DNA from: Casp-alpha2 sp036337015
Lineage (GTDB): Bacteria > Pseudomonadota > Alphaproteobacteria > Rhodospirillales > Casp-alpha2
Assembly: GCA_036337015.1 (NCBI GenBank)
Contig: JAYZEZ010000003.1
Span: 16,315-80,314, forward strand
Direction: 5' to 3'
DNA length: 64,000 nt
The position numbers and the translations under genes were made by a program. This document shows, one piece after another, positions 54,453-63,866 of this stretch (within the stretch, counting starts at the first letter, position 1; every line of letters starts with the position of its first letter). Below the pieces are notes generated by a model. It did no database searches and was not told where the DNA came from. It saw only the letters and a program-made list of their open reading frames with translations.

Positions 54453-56393
54453 TTACTGAGCAGGCTCTAGTACTTTAGTTTCCTCTTTAACGTTTTGATC
54501 AATGTCGGTTGCACCGGCTTCTTGTACTTCATCTTCCCCCACAAGATGATAACATGGTGCTTTTTCCATTGTATATTGGCCAGTCTTTCGGTCACGATGA
54601 GAAACTGTTAGCACGTGCCAGTTTTCGTCGTCTAACTTCAATGCGTCGCCACGGTAGTAGTATCCAGGCCAACGAGTTTCTTTCCGGAAGAGTGTATGCT
54701 GCACAACACATTCTGATGTTCTATGACGGTGCCTTAACTCCCAAGCCCGAAGCAGATCATGAATATCTTTCGCAGCAAGCTTATCAAGATCTTCTTCTAG
54801 GAGTTTAAGTTTTTTAAGGCCTATATGTAATAATTTTTCGTTAGTCATGTAGTTGACTGTTACTCCGCCAGCATATTCGTCCATTAACTTTTGAAGTCTA
54901 TCCAATCCTTGACGTGCAAATATATAATGTGGGTTAACAGTTCCAGCTACGATCTCGTTCCTGTAAATTTTGTATCTTTCCATAGGCTTGAAGACTTGCT
55001 CCCGCCGTTCATTAATTTGCTCATCTGAAACTATAATACCTTCAGCTTTACCGTCATCTATATATTGGCAGGCGGCTTTTGCTGATAGACGACCCTCAGT
55101 GAAAGATCCAGATGAGAATGCATGTGGTGTTCCACCAACCGCATCTCCGGCACCAAATAATCCTTCAACAGTCATCATTCGATTATAGCCCCAGAAATAT
55201 TCTGGTGGAGAAAGATCCTCGGGTCCGGAGCACCAGGCTCCAGAACTAGTGGCATGCGAGCCCATTACGTAAGGTTCAGAAGTAGTTAGCTCTGGGTTTT
55301 CGTTTTTTGGATCAACGTCTGTGGCAGCCCACAGTACTGCTTGACCAACTGTCATGCCTAGAAAGTTTTCCCAGCCAACTTCCTCTAAGTGTGGATCCTG
55401 AAAGGCTTCCATAGTTACCATATGAATTGGTCCACGCCCAGCGTTGACCTCTGAAATTAGCGCATGATTTCGTAGACAAGTTGGAATTGGACGATGTGTC
55501 CTGTGAGATACTTCAGGGTCTAAATATTCTTTGCCTACTATTTCTTGTAGGCTAGGCCACCACTTAGATTCGTATTCTTCACCAATTCCATTTTGTGTAT
55601 ACGTTTTGAGGTGAAGGAAATATGCCCCCACCGGACCATATCCGTCTTTAAATCTGGCTAAAACGATTCTATTTTCCATTTGGGTCATTTTAGCACCAGC
55701 TTCAATCATTAGGCCATAGGCAGAACCTGAAGACCATGGAGCGTACCAAGTGCGCCCAGCTCCTTCACCTACAGACCTTGGCTTAAAGATATTGGAAGCA
55801 CCGCCTGCTCCGCATATAACAGTTTTTGACTTAAACACATGAAAATTACCGGTCCGAACATTAAATCCAACTGCTCCTGCAATTCGATTTTCCTTAGCGT
55901 CGTCCATTAATAGGTGCGTTACACAAATTCTATTAAATACTTTGTCAGCTGATTTTTTAGCAGCTTCTGCAACAATAGGCTTATAAGATTCACCATGGAT
56001 CATGATTTGCCAACGGCCTTCGCGTAAATAAGTGCCGGTTTTATCATTCTTCATTAACGGTAGGCCCCATTCTTCAAACTGGTGTACTGTTGAATCCACA
56101 TGACGAGCCATATCAAATAGGAGGTCTTCCCGAACCATACCCATCAAGTCAATACGGGCATAACGTACGTGGTCTTCTGGGTTGTTTTCACCCCAGCGTG
56201 TTCCCATATAACAGTTAATAGCGTATAGGCCTTGAGCAACAGCTCCTGAACGGTCAATGTTTGCTTTTTCAGCAATTACAATCTTCTTATTTTTCCCCCA
56301 GTATCTTGCTTCAAAAGCTGCTCCTGTGCCCCCAAGACCTGCACCGACAACTAATATATCTATGTTGTCTTCAACTATTGTTTTAACAGCCAT
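54453..56393 (-). CDS. aprA: Adenylylsulfate (APS) reductase alpha subunit
   Basis: The FAD catalytic subunit that interconverts APS with sulfite plus AMP. It is 646 residues long. The FAD fold is VVGAGLGGTGAAFEARYWG near the start, then GAVAQGLYAINCYMG. HRTHRPIPTCLRNHALISEV includes a likely substrate-binding His/Arg region. The second FAD part is GGTPHAFSSGSFTEGRLSAK. With AprM rather than QmoABC next to it, it probably oxidises sulfite, as proposed for SAR11-type marine bacteria. The start overlaps the aprB stop by 1 base (TGATG). Confidence 0.95.
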   Translation of the reverse strand: MAVKTIVEDNIDILVVGAGLGGTGAAFEARYWGKNKKIVIAEKANIDRSGAVAQGLYAINCYMGTRWGENNPEDHVRYARIDLMGMVREDLLFDMARHVDSTVHQFEEWGLPLMKNDKTGTYLREGRWQIMIHGESYKPIVAEAAKKSADKVFNRICVTHLLMDDAKENRIAGAVGFNVRTGNFHVFKSKTVICGAGGASNIFKPRSVGEGAGRTWYAPWSSGSAYGLMIEAGAKMTQMENRIVLARFKDGYGPVGAYFLHLKTYTQNGIGEEYESKWWPSLQEIVGKEYLDPEVSHRTHRPIPTCLRNHALISEVNAGRGPIHMVTMEAFQDPHLEEVGWENFLGMTVGQAVLWAATDVDPKNENPELTTSEPYVMGSHATSSGAWCSGPEDLSPPEYFWGYNRMMTVEGLFGAGDAVGGTPHAFSSGSFTEGRLSAKAACQYIDDGKAEGIIVSDEQINERREQVFKPMERYKIYRNEIVAGTVNPHYIFARQGLDRLQKLMDEYAGGVTVNYMTNEKLLHIGLKKLKLLEEDLDKLAAKDIHDLLRAWELRHRHRTSECVVQHTLFRKETRWPGYYYRGDALKLDDENWHVLTVSHRDRKTGQYTMEKAPCYHLVGEDEVQEAGATDIDQNVKEETKVLEPAQ

Positions 56394-56872
56394 CAGTAAT
56401 ATACCCCCTCTTTAAACTTAAGTTTATTAGATTTTAGAGTATGCAACCCATCGTCATCAAATCGGATATACTTGGGTTCGTTAAATAGCAACTGACTTTC
56501 TCGCATTTCTTTGGTTGGCTCAGGTTCATTGGCTAGTTCTGGGATAGCGCTCCCCCAAGGCTTAGTAGTAATAGGTGAAAGGAAGTTTTTTTCTGTACCA
56601 TTACGAAACTTTACTCGCCAAGCAATAGTACCTTTATCTTCTTCACGCTTAACTCGAACACTATGCCCTAATGGCGCAAAATCAGCATAGCCACGAACAT
56701 CGATTGCATCTTGAGGACATGCCTTTACGCAAGAGAAGCATTCCCAGCACATGTCTGGCTCCATATTATATGCCCGTCGATAAGTAGTATCGATATGCAT
56801 AATATCAGAAGGACAGATATCAACACAGTGTCCACAGCCGTCACATCGTGTCATATATACAAATGTTGGCAT
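56393..56872 (-). CDS. aprB: APS reductase beta subunit, iron-sulfur protein
   Basis: Carries two [4Fe-4S] clusters that pass electrons between AprA and the membrane partner. The clusters are bound by C10, C13, C16 and C20 (CDGCGHCVDICP) with C52, and C42, C45, C48 with C20 in the usual swapped way. The second motif is CWECFSCVKACP. A C-terminal beta tail (residues 75-159) wraps the alpha subunit. It is 159 residues long, as usual. It lies 39 bases after aprM. Confidence 0.95.
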   Translation of the reverse strand: MPTFVYMTRCDGCGHCVDICPSDIMHIDTTYRRAYNMEPDMCWECFSCVKACPQDAIDVRGYADFAPLGHSVRVKREEDKGTIAWRVKFRNGTEKNFLSPITTKPWGSAIPELANEPEPTKEMRESQLLFNEPKYIRFDDDGLHTLKSNKLKFKEGVYY

Positions 56873-56911
56873 ATTATTAGTTTCCTAAAAAAGTTGTTCT
56901 ATTTGAATAAT

Positions 56912-57778
56912 TTAATAATGGTTAGGTTTTTCGCGCTTAATACCAAGTCCCATGCTTATGGGCGCGTCTTTCAGAAGACCCATTGAATGTCGGTCTCGGT
57001 CTTCCGAGTTAGTTCTATCCGCTGGTTTGGGTAGGTTATTACGTGACCCATTAGCAACTGAAAGTTTTTTCTCAAATGCTGCTGCTGGTTTAAAGAACAT
57101 ATGTGAAAACTTTGACCAAGGAACTGATCCAAACAAAACTGTTGTGGCAATAAGGTAAAGTCCAAGGAAGAACATAGACCAACTACTGTCAACTGATTGA
57201 GTATAAGCCCAAATCAGAGCAAACGTACTACTAGCTAATAATGATAAAATGAAAAGGTCAGCACGTACCAGTCGGAAGGGAGAATATCCTTCTGCATATA
57301 CATCAACTCGGATGAAAAACCAAAACCAATAACCTCCAACGCAAACCATAAAAGCACCAACGAACCAGAGTTGAGGCCAAATGACAGGAGTTGCGGTCTC
57401 CGGGGTTGCATAGAACATGACCATCATGAACGTAGCAACTATATTGAGGATAAATCCATACATACCAAGCAGATGGGCAATTCTTCGTTTAAGGTTACAA
57501 AACTCTGAAGAGGTTAAAACATCAGAAGAAAAAGTGTTGATCGCTATGCAAGCTTTAGTGCTTAATTTTACCTGTGAACCCTGTTCTTTGGATTTCCTAA
57601 AATTATCGAAAAAATACTTTGCGCTTCCTTTATGTATGATGTCGAAGAGAGTTCCGCCAATTACAAAAGCTATCATTATCAAAACAAAGCTTTGCATGAC
57701 AATGGGTGGTATAGATGCTGAAAGCTCAGCAAAAGGATTATTGGTGAATAGGCTAGTGAAAAAATTTTCAATTAACAT
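56912..57778 (-). CDS. aprM: AprM-like membrane subunit of APS reductase
   Basis: A 288-residue membrane protein with five hydrophobic spans, at about 27-47, 103-127, 133-155, 174-196 and 201-221. A soluble basic C-terminal tail rich in charged residues (about 230-288) follows. His residues near the spans (for example IAHLLGMYGF and FSHMFF) could bind haem, as in QmoC/HdrE-like proteins. Its position directly before aprB-aprA matches AprM of the aprMBA type, which would link APS oxidation to the quinone pool. It is the first gene of the operon. Confidence 0.85.
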   Translation of the reverse strand: MLIENFFTSLFTNNPFAELSASIPPIVMQSFVLIMIAFVIGGTLFDIIHKGSAKYFFDNFRKSKEQGSQVKLSTKACIAINTFSSDVLTSSEFCNLKRRIAHLLGMYGFILNIVATFMMVMFYATPETATPVIWPQLWFVGAFMVCVGGYWFWFFIRVDVYAEGYSPFRLVRADLFILSLLASSTFALIWAYTQSVDSSWSMFFLGLYLIATTVLFGSVPWSKFSHMFFKPAAAFEKKLSVANGSRNNLPKPADRTNSEDRDRHSMGLLKDAPISMGLGIKREKPNHY

Positions 57779-58072
57779 GTACTGTGCCTCAAATTAATCC
57801 TGACCATAATACTAGGACCAATATCTACAGGCCCCTTCCAGAAGTTTATATTTTATTATCAAAAAAAATATATATTCATAAACTAATATATGTAAATTGC
57901 AAATTCAGAAAAATAGTAAATCAAGTTACAAAAAAGTTTAAAATGTTTGGATGTAATATCTAGTGAAATTTCAATGTAGTAAACATCAAAAACTTAATTA
58001 CTTCATAGGATATGTTAATAGGTTATATATTTTCATTAAAAATGAAAATTGATAATTAACTTATAAATTGGC
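57779..58072. other. Spacer upstream of aprM (apr promoter region)
   Basis: A 294-base AT-rich stretch with no ORF. It should carry the aprM-aprB-aprA promoter on the minus strand. Near the gene, the minus strand has TAGTATTAT about 40 bases before aprM as a possible -10, but no clear -35. No known operator was recognised. Confidence 0.35.
58029..58049 (-). terminator. Short AT hairpin downstream of the DksA-like gene
   Basis: ATTTTCAT and ATGAAAAT form an 8-bp stem with a TAAAA loop, 24 bases after the DksA-like stop. It lacks GC pairs and a following T-run, so it is a weak candidate. Confidence 0.2.
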
Positions 58073-58435
58073 CTAGGAGTAGTTTTTCTCTGATAAATTT
58101 GCACATTCTATACAAGCTGGTGTTAAAGGATTATTTTCTAGGCGTTTTAAATTAATCTCATTTCCACAATTAACACAATATCCAAAATCTCCAATATTGA
58201 TTCGCTGGAGCGCAGAATCAATTTGTTTAATTTCAAGAGTTCGACGTCGCTCAATCTCAAGCTGCATTGCTTGAAATTGAAGAGCATCCATACGTGTAAC
58301 CCTGCCAAACTTTGTTTGGTCTAGCTCGACAGGTTTTCGAGATTCAGTTGTTGATTTAGATAGCTTTTTTGCATTTTCTCGCATGCTTTCTAAAATCATT
58401 TTAAATTTTTTAATATCTAAATCAGTCTTCATCAC
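58073..58435 (-). CDS. TraR/DksA-family zinc-finger protein
   Basis: A 120-residue protein with a coiled-coil N-terminal half (about 1-80, with ALQFQAMQLEIERRRTLEIKQ) and a four-Cys zinc finger CVNCGNEI...ACIEC (CX2C-X17-CX2C). It matches the DksA/TraR/YbiI group, which binds RNA polymerase's secondary channel. The DxxDA tip motif of true DksA is not seen, as the region reads LEIKQIDSALQRI, so it may be a DksA-like paralogue. It is divergent from argS. Confidence 0.8.
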   Translation of the reverse strand: MMKTDLDIKKFKMILESMRENAKKLSKSTTESRKPVELDQTKFGRVTRMDALQFQAMQLEIERRRTLEIKQIDSALQRINIGDFGYCVNCGNEINLKRLENNPLTPACIECANLSEKNYS

Positions 58436-58607
58436 TATACAGAACTAACAATCTTATTATAAAAATAAGCTGACAATCGAATCTTTATCAGGTCAAGATT
58501 ATTCTATTATGTAGTAATTATGAAGGATGGGTTGATTGAGGCTTGTAGGTCAAGTATCAACTCCTAAAAAGTAAATTATTTTTTTATTCTTATTGGTTTT
58601 GTTTTAA

Positions 58608-60359
58608 ATGAATTTATTTGAATATTTTCGTTGTGAACTAATGCTTATTGTTAACCAGTTAGTTGACGAAGGAGATTTGCCTAAAAATATAGAAACAAAT
58701 CGTATTTCTGTAGATCCTCCTCGTGACCTAAGTCATGGAGATATGACTACTAACGCTGCTATGATTTTGGCTAAAAAAGTGGGATTAACACCTTTTGATT
58801 TAGCCCAATTGATAACTAGAAAATTGAAAAGAAATAAATGGATTCAAAAAACTGATATAGCTGGTCCAGGTTTTATTAATGTGTGTCTTAAAAATTATTT
58901 TTGGCATGAACGTTTGAATGAAATTCTATTAGCTGGAAATAAATACGGAGAATCTGCAATTGGTGTTGGTAAGGAAGTTAATGTTGAATTTGTATCGGCC
59001 AATCCTACGGGGCCTTTGCATGTAGCTCACGCCCGTGGTGCAGTTGTTGGTGATGCTTTATCGTCCTTGCTAGAAAAAGCTGGGTTTAATGTCATTCGTG
59101 AATATTACATAAATGATGCTGGTGGACAGGTGGATATTTTGGCACGTTCTGCATATCTTCGTTATTGTGAAGCTTTAGGAAAAAAAATAGGCTCAATCCC
59201 TGAAGGCCTTTATCCAGGTGATTATCTTAAACCTGTAGGAGAAGCTATAGCAAATAAAATAGGTGATAGTTGGTTGGAAGCAGCAGAAGAAGTTTGGCTT
59301 GAAGAAATTAAAGAATTGGCAACATCCATGATGATGGAATTAATATGTGAAGATCTTGATTCCCTTGGGGTCCAATTTGATGTTCACACTTCGGAGAAAT
59401 CCATTGTTAAGAAAGGTTCAGTGGATGATGTGCTTAAAAAGTTTGAAGAATTGAATTTAGTTTATACAGGAACTTTGGACCCACCTAAAGGTAGAGTTCC
59501 TGATGATTGGGAAGCACGTCCACAGACTTTATTTAAAGCAACTAAATTTGGTGATTCAGTAGATCGAGCCCTGAAAAAAGCTGATGGATCTTGGACTTAT
59601 TTTGCAACTGATATGGCCTATCATCTTGATAAGTTTCAGAGAGGTTTTGTAAATATGGTTGATATCTGGGGTGCGGATCACGGTGGTTATGTTAGGAGAA
59701 TGAAAGCAGCCATTGAAGCTGGTACGAATGGAAAAGGCAATCTAGATATTAAAATTTGCCAGATGGTGCATTTAAAGAAAGACGGTAAAACAGTAATAAT
59801 GTCGAAACGTTCAGGTGAGTTTGTGCCATTAAGATTTTTAATTGAAAATGCAGGTAGAGATGTAGTTCGATTTATGATGCTGACTAGAAAAAATGATAGT
59901 CAAATGGAATTTGATATTGATAAGGCTCTAGAACAATCGAGAGATAATCCTGTCTTTTATGTTCATTATGCTCATGCTCGATGTTGTTCTGTACTTCGAA
60001 CGGCTATTGATCATTGGGGAAGTGGGTGGGCTTCTAACAAAGCTCTAGCAAATGCTGAATTGGGGCTTTTAACTGATCCAGCGGAGTTAGAGATTATAAA
60101 AATTATGGCTTCCTGGCCTAGATTAGTTGAAAGTGCTGCTGAAGCACATGAACCGCATCGAGTTGCTTATTATTTAAATGAATTAGCAACGCAATTTCAT
60201 TCGTTGTGGAATAAAGGAAATGATAACGCAAGTTTAAGATTTATAAATTTTGATCAAGAATCTTTGACGCGATCACGTCTTGCTTTAGTTCAAGGTGTTG
60301 CAATTGTTATATCGTCTGGACTTCAAGTTATGGGGGTTACCCCATTGAAAGAATTATAA
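58608..60359 (+). CDS. argS: Arginyl-tRNA synthetase
   Basis: Charges tRNA-Arg. It is a class I enzyme of 583 residues with an Add1-type N-domain (PRDLSHGDMTTNAAMI). The HIGH motif is HVAH (138-141) in ANPTGPLHVAHARGAVVGD, and the KMSKS equivalent is VIMSKRSGE near residue 404. FYINDAGGQ-type sequence (YYINDAGGQ) and WGADHGGYVRRM are present. The DALR domain closes the protein. No frame breaks are visible. Confidence 0.95.
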   Translation: MNLFEYFRCELMLIVNQLVDEGDLPKNIETNRISVDPPRDLSHGDMTTNAAMILAKKVGLTPFDLAQLITRKLKRNKWIQKTDIAGPGFINVCLKNYFWHERLNEILLAGNKYGESAIGVGKEVNVEFVSANPTGPLHVAHARGAVVGDALSSLLEKAGFNVIREYYINDAGGQVDILARSAYLRYCEALGKKIGSIPEGLYPGDYLKPVGEAIANKIGDSWLEAAEEVWLEEIKELATSMMMELICEDLDSLGVQFDVHTSEKSIVKKGSVDDVLKKFEELNLVYTGTLDPPKGRVPDDWEARPQTLFKATKFGDSVDRALKKADGSWTYFATDMAYHLDKFQRGFVNMVDIWGADHGGYVRRMKAAIEAGTNGKGNLDIKICQMVHLKKDGKTVIMSKRSGEFVPLRFLIENAGRDVVRFMMLTRKNDSQMEFDIDKALEQSRDNPVFYVHYAHARCCSVLRTAIDHWGSGWASNKALANAELGLLTDPAELEIIKIMASWPRLVESAAEAHEPHRVAYYLNELATQFHSLWNKGNDNASLRFINFDQESLTRSRLALVQGVAIVISSGLQVMGVTPLKEL

Positions 60360-60559
60360 AAATTTTTTTATTTGAAGATTTTTGTTAAATTAAGCAAACT
60401 ATCATTTAAAATATAATATTAAATTTAATAATTTATAATATATTTATGTAACCTCACATATACATATGATTGTATAAGTACCTTTTTCTCATAATATGTT
60501 TAATTTTGTGAAACCTTGGCTTTTGAAAAGCAGTTATATAAATATGTGGAAGAAAACGC

Positions 60560-61138
60560 ATGAAATTACTTGATGAAGTTCGTATCAACGCATCAAGAGA
60601 AACAGTTTATGATTCTCTAAATGATCCTGAGGTATTAAAAAAATGCATACCTGGTTGTGAAAAGATAGAAAAAGTTTCTGAATCAGAATTAAAAGCATCA
60701 GTCATCGCCAAGATTGGTCCAATTAAAGCTAAATTTTTGGGACAAATTTTCCTTTCTGATCTTAATCCACCTAAAAGTTATACTATCTCAGGGGAAGGGC
60801 AGGGCGGAGTTGCAGGTTTTGCCAAGGGTGTAGCAAAAGTATTTCTTGAAGAAGATGGCAGGATTACTGTTCTAAAATATGAACTTAAAGCAGAAGTGGG
60901 TGGTAAAATTGCTCAATTGGGAGGCAGGTTAATAGAGGGTACCGCAAAAAAATTAGCAGGTGAATTTTTTAATAAATTTAAAGAAAACGTCATTTTAAAT
61001 CAATCGGAAGAGATAGAAGTAAATAATAATACTGTGATTAATGAAGCAAAGGGCATAGATGCCATACACCCCTTTTTATTGTTTTTAATTGGTTCCATCT
61101 CAATTGTAGCCTTGATAATCTTATTAATTAACCTTTAA
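60560..61138 (+). CDS. CoxG-like SRPBCC protein with C-terminal anchor
   Basis: A 192-residue protein of the CO-dehydrogenase subunit G (CoxG) group. An SRPBCC fold occupies residues 1-145, with INASRETVYDSLNDPEVLKKC, IPGCEKIEK, and VGGKIAQLGGRLIEGTAKKLA. A C-terminal membrane span (about 171-190) would anchor it to the membrane. In CO dehydrogenase systems CoxG recruits the enzyme to the membrane. No coxLMS genes are in the window. Confidence 0.85.
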   Translation: MKLLDEVRINASRETVYDSLNDPEVLKKCIPGCEKIEKVSESELKASVIAKIGPIKAKFLGQIFLSDLNPPKSYTISGEGQGGVAGFAKGVAKVFLEEDGRITVLKYELKAEVGGKIAQLGGRLIEGTAKKLAGEFFNKFKENVILNQSEEIEVNNNTVINEAKGIDAIHPFLLFLIGSISIVALIILLINL

Positions 61139-61141
61139 AAT

Positions 61142-61744
61142 TTATTGGTTTGGTATGAATTTTAGATCATCGGCATTGTTTATATCCATATGAATTGCAG
61201 CGTCATTTACTTCAATCCTAGAAACATTTTCAGAATACTGATCAATTAACTTTTTTGCCCCAATATCTCCTCTGATATTTTTAATTGCTGGAAAAAGAAT
61301 TCGTGGCCATATTCTTGGGTTACCTATTAATCCTTTGAATATTGGTACGCAGATAGTTTTACCATTTTTTAAATTAAAGTGATCAATTAAAGTATTAAGG
61401 GTTTTAAAATTTACCCAAGGCATATCACCAAGTATAACTATTGCTCCGGCTGATTTTTTTGATACAGCTTTAATCCCACAGATTAGTGATGAACTTAATC
61501 CATTACGATAGTTACGGTTGTTTACAAATTTTACGGAATATTTTGATAAAACTTTTTGTATTAATTCTGATTCATGACCTGTAACCACAATAGTTTCTAT
61601 AGCATTTGATTTTTTGACTGAATTAACAGTTTGATTAACCATAGGTGTACCATTGACATCTGCAATCAGCTTGTTTTTCTTATTCATTCGTCTTGAGACG
61701 CCCCCTGCCAATATTATAGCAGATACCAAAAAACTATTGGTCAT
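61142..61744 (-). CDS. MocA/MobA-like molybdopterin nucleotidyltransferase
   Basis: A 200-residue NTP-transferase-fold protein with LAGGVSRRMNKKNKL (nucleotide loop), ILGDMPWV (metal) and GNPRIWPR. GDIGAKKLID and HMDINNADDL are further motifs. It is close to MocA, which makes molybdopterin cytosine dinucleotide for xanthine-oxidase-type enzymes such as CO dehydrogenase. It is convergent with the CoxG-like gene, 3 bases apart. Confidence 0.82.
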   Translation of the reverse strand: MTNSFLVSAIILAGGVSRRMNKKNKLIADVNGTPMVNQTVNSVKKSNAIETIVVTGHESELIQKVLSKYSVKFVNNRNYRNGLSSSLICGIKAVSKKSAGAIVILGDMPWVNFKTLNTLIDHFNLKNGKTICVPIFKGLIGNPRIWPRILFPAIKNIRGDIGAKKLIDQYSENVSRIEVNDAAIHMDINNADDLKFIPNQ

Positions 61745-61820
61745 GGTTTGGATGCTTCCTTTGCATATGATAAATATTAATTTTTAAATCAATCGAAGCT
61801 TTGGATGTATATGGCTTTTT

Positions 61821-62306
61821 TTAACATCCTTTGTAATTTTTTTGTAAACAGCTAAGTGCAAGCTTTTTTGCATATTCAATCTGACTTTGATTCATTTTTT
61901 TTGAAACTCTATTCTGTCCAACTTTTGCATCAGGATCCCACAGAAGGTTTGCAAGGGTATACCAAATATATGCACGTGAAAAATCTTGAGTGACGCCTTG
62001 ACCATTCTCGTATAATCGTCCTAACGCACTTTGTGCGTATGCATATCCTTGTTCAGCTGCTTGTTTGTACCAATTTATTGCAGTTTTATAGTTTTGAGTT
62101 ACTCCAAGTCCTTCCTGATATAACCATCCAAGTTGAAATTGCGGAGTAGCGTCACCTTGATCTGCAAGTGGTTTCCACTCTTTAAAAGCAGTAACATAGT
62201 CTCTGTTCATCGCCGCATCTAATCCTTTCTGGAAGTCAGCATAAATTGTTGAAGGGAACAAAATAGATATTAAAAAAGTGAGGATGATAGGATTAAAGTT
62301 TTTCAT
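61821..62306 (-). CDS. Secreted Sel1-repeat protein
   Basis: A 161-residue protein with a signal peptide (about 1-23, ending near TIYADFQ). Two to three Sel1-like helical repeats follow, GDATPQFQLGWLYQEGLGV and GYAYAQSALGRLYENGQGV, then AYIWYTLANLL. The repeats form a superhelix for protein binding. The C-terminus has a Cys pair. It has no operon partner; the upstream gene is tRNA-Thr. Confidence 0.83.
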   Translation of the reverse strand: MKNFNPIILTFLISILFPSTIYADFQKGLDAAMNRDYVTAFKEWKPLADQGDATPQFQLGWLYQEGLGVTQNYKTAINWYKQAAEQGYAYAQSALGRLYENGQGVTQDFSRAYIWYTLANLLWDPDAKVGQNRVSKKMNQSQIEYAKKLALSCLQKNYKGC

Positions 62307-62348
62307 GAAAACACCTTAAATATTTTTTGCTATAAAGGGCTAAGGTTG

Positions 62349-62424
62349 TGGTGCTGGCGGTAGGAATCGAACCCACGACCTGAGGTTTACAAAACCCCTG
62401 CTCTACCATCTGAGCTACGCCAGC
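62349..62424 (-). tRNA. tRNA-Thr (anticodon TGT)
   Basis: The minus strand reads a 76-base tRNA with encoded CCA. Acceptor GCTGGCG pairs with CGCCAGC, and the anticodon stem-loop is GGGGT-TTTGTAA-ACCTC, so the anticodon is TGT (Thr, ACN codons). The TΨC arm is GTGGG-TTCGATT-CCTAC. All four stems pair. Confidence 0.95.
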
Positions 62425-62549
62425 AAATTTTTATTTATATATTTATCTTTAAACACTAATAAATAATGAAATATTTGATAAAAAAATATCAACATCAAAT
62501 TTAATAAGATTTTTGCAAGTATCTCAAAAAAAATGAAGAATATTATCTT

Positions 62550-63416
62550 TTAAGAATTTTTGCGGCTTAGTTCGTATAAAGCAATAGCTGCTGCATTTGA
62601 AAGATTAAGGCTTGAAGACTCTGTGTTAACTGTGATTTTAACTAATTCATCGCAACTTTCTCTAGTAAGTCTACGTAAGCCACTTCCTTCAGCCCCTAGT
62701 ATCAGTAATATCCGTCCTGATAAATCGGCTTGGGCTATTGTTAGTTTAGCTTTAGGATCTAATCCAACAGCTAAAAATCCTGCTTTTTTTAAACTGTTAA
62801 TTGTTCGTGCTAAATTTACAACTCGTATTAATTTTACCAATTCAACTGCTCCAGATGCAGCTTTATAAAGTGATCCAGACAGATGAGGAGCTTTGCGATC
62901 TTGCATTATCACAGCATTAGCACCTAACGCGGCGGCGGATCGTAAAACTGCTCCTATATTCCTAGGGTCCGTAGCTTGATCAAGTATAATTATAGTAAAA
63001 TCTTCTTTTTTGTTGCTTTTTTGGATGATTGAATTAATTGAGTTTTCTTTTAAAGGCTCCACTAATATAGCCAGTCCTTGATGTACAGCCCCAGTAGGCA
63101 ATATAGAATTGATTTGTTCCTTATCTAATTTTTCTAACCTTGGTTTCTTCACTCTATTTTTACAAGCTAGCTCTATTTTTTCCTTAAATTTTGCACTAGT
63201 CTTTTGAGAAATAATAATTCTAATGCAAATGCGTTTAGGATTAGCTAGAACAGCTAGAACTGGATGTATCCCATATATCCATTCACTGTTAATATTTTTT
63301 CCGGAAATTTTATTTTTTCGGTTATGTTTGTTTTTTTTTAAATTTTGAGTTTTAGAAGAATGCTTGTGTTTCTCAACCATAGTCATTAGATTGCTCAAAT
63401 AAATTGAGGTCTGCAA
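62550..63416 (-). CDS. rlmB: 23S rRNA (guanosine-2'-O-)-methyltransferase RlmB
   Basis: A SpoU-class 2'-O-methyltransferase of the knot fold; RlmB acts on G2251 in E. coli numbering. The substrate-binding N-domain starts at EWIYGIHPVLAVLANPKR. The three SpoU motifs are DPRNIGAVLRSAAALGA, LILGAEGSGLRRLT and SLNLSNAAAIALYEL. About 45 basic N-terminal residues precede the domain and are Lys-rich. The start is uncertain; Met at 63386 or 63380 are alternatives. It is divergent from tRNA-Tyr. Confidence 0.92.
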   Translation of the reverse strand: MQTSIYLSNLMTMVEKHKHSSKTQNLKKNKHNRKNKISGKNINSEWIYGIHPVLAVLANPKRICIRIIISQKTSAKFKEKIELACKNRVKKPRLEKLDKEQINSILPTGAVHQGLAILVEPLKENSINSIIQKSNKKEDFTIIILDQATDPRNIGAVLRSAAALGANAVIMQDRKAPHLSGSLYKAASGAVELVKLIRVVNLARTINSLKKAGFLAVGLDPKAKLTIAQADLSGRILLILGAEGSGLRRLTRESCDELVKITVNTESSSLNLSNAAAIALYELSRKNS

Positions 63417-63562
63417 GCCTTTCTGTTTTTTTGTTTATTGAAATTGAGCATGCAGACTTTTTGTGTTGTCTGATAGTTAATGATAAGGGTTTGAAATTCC
63501 ACATTTTTCCGGCTTCCTGTTTTTTTAAAGCTTTGGTTATAAAATATTACTTAAGCTATGCA

Positions 63563-63648
63563 GGAGGGGTGTCCGAGTGGTTAAAGGAGACGGGCTGTAA
63601 ACCCGTTGGCGTACGCCTACGTTGGTTCGAATCCAACCCCCTCCACCA
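63563..63648 (+). tRNA. tRNA-Tyr (anticodon GTA)
   Basis: An 86-base tRNA including CCA. Acceptor GGAGGGG pairs with CCCCTCC, the anticodon loop CTGTAAA gives anticodon GTA, and the long variable arm marks a class II bacterial tRNA-Tyr. TATAAA at 63538-63543 may be its -10 region. Confidence 0.96.
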
Positions 63649-63715
63649 GCTGGTTTTGGTTAAGGGGTGATGGAGGTTTGTAGTAATTGGAAAAAATGAA
63701 TGGGTATATGGAATC

Positions 63716-63789
63716 GCGGGTGTAGCTCAGTGGCAGAGCAGAAGCCTTCCAAGCTTACGACGAGGGTTCGATTCCCTTCACCCGCTCCA
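63716..63789 (+). tRNA. tRNA-Gly (anticodon TCC)
   Basis: A 74-base tRNA including CCA. Acceptor GCGGGTG pairs with CACCCGC, discriminator T, anticodon loop CTTCCAA with TCC. TΨC loop TTCGATT is intact. It stands between tRNA-Tyr and tuf, as in the classic tRNA-tuf operons. Confidence 0.95.
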
Positions 63790-63866
63790 GTTTGATTTTT
63801 CTAAGATTGATCGTAGAAGTAATTTTAAATTTAAAAATTCAAAAGTGAAAGTGAAAGACAAAGAAA

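Noticed and set aside
63404..63670. 88-residue ORF spanning tRNA-Tyr
   Set aside because: It runs through a fully paired tRNA-Tyr, so coding is not credible.
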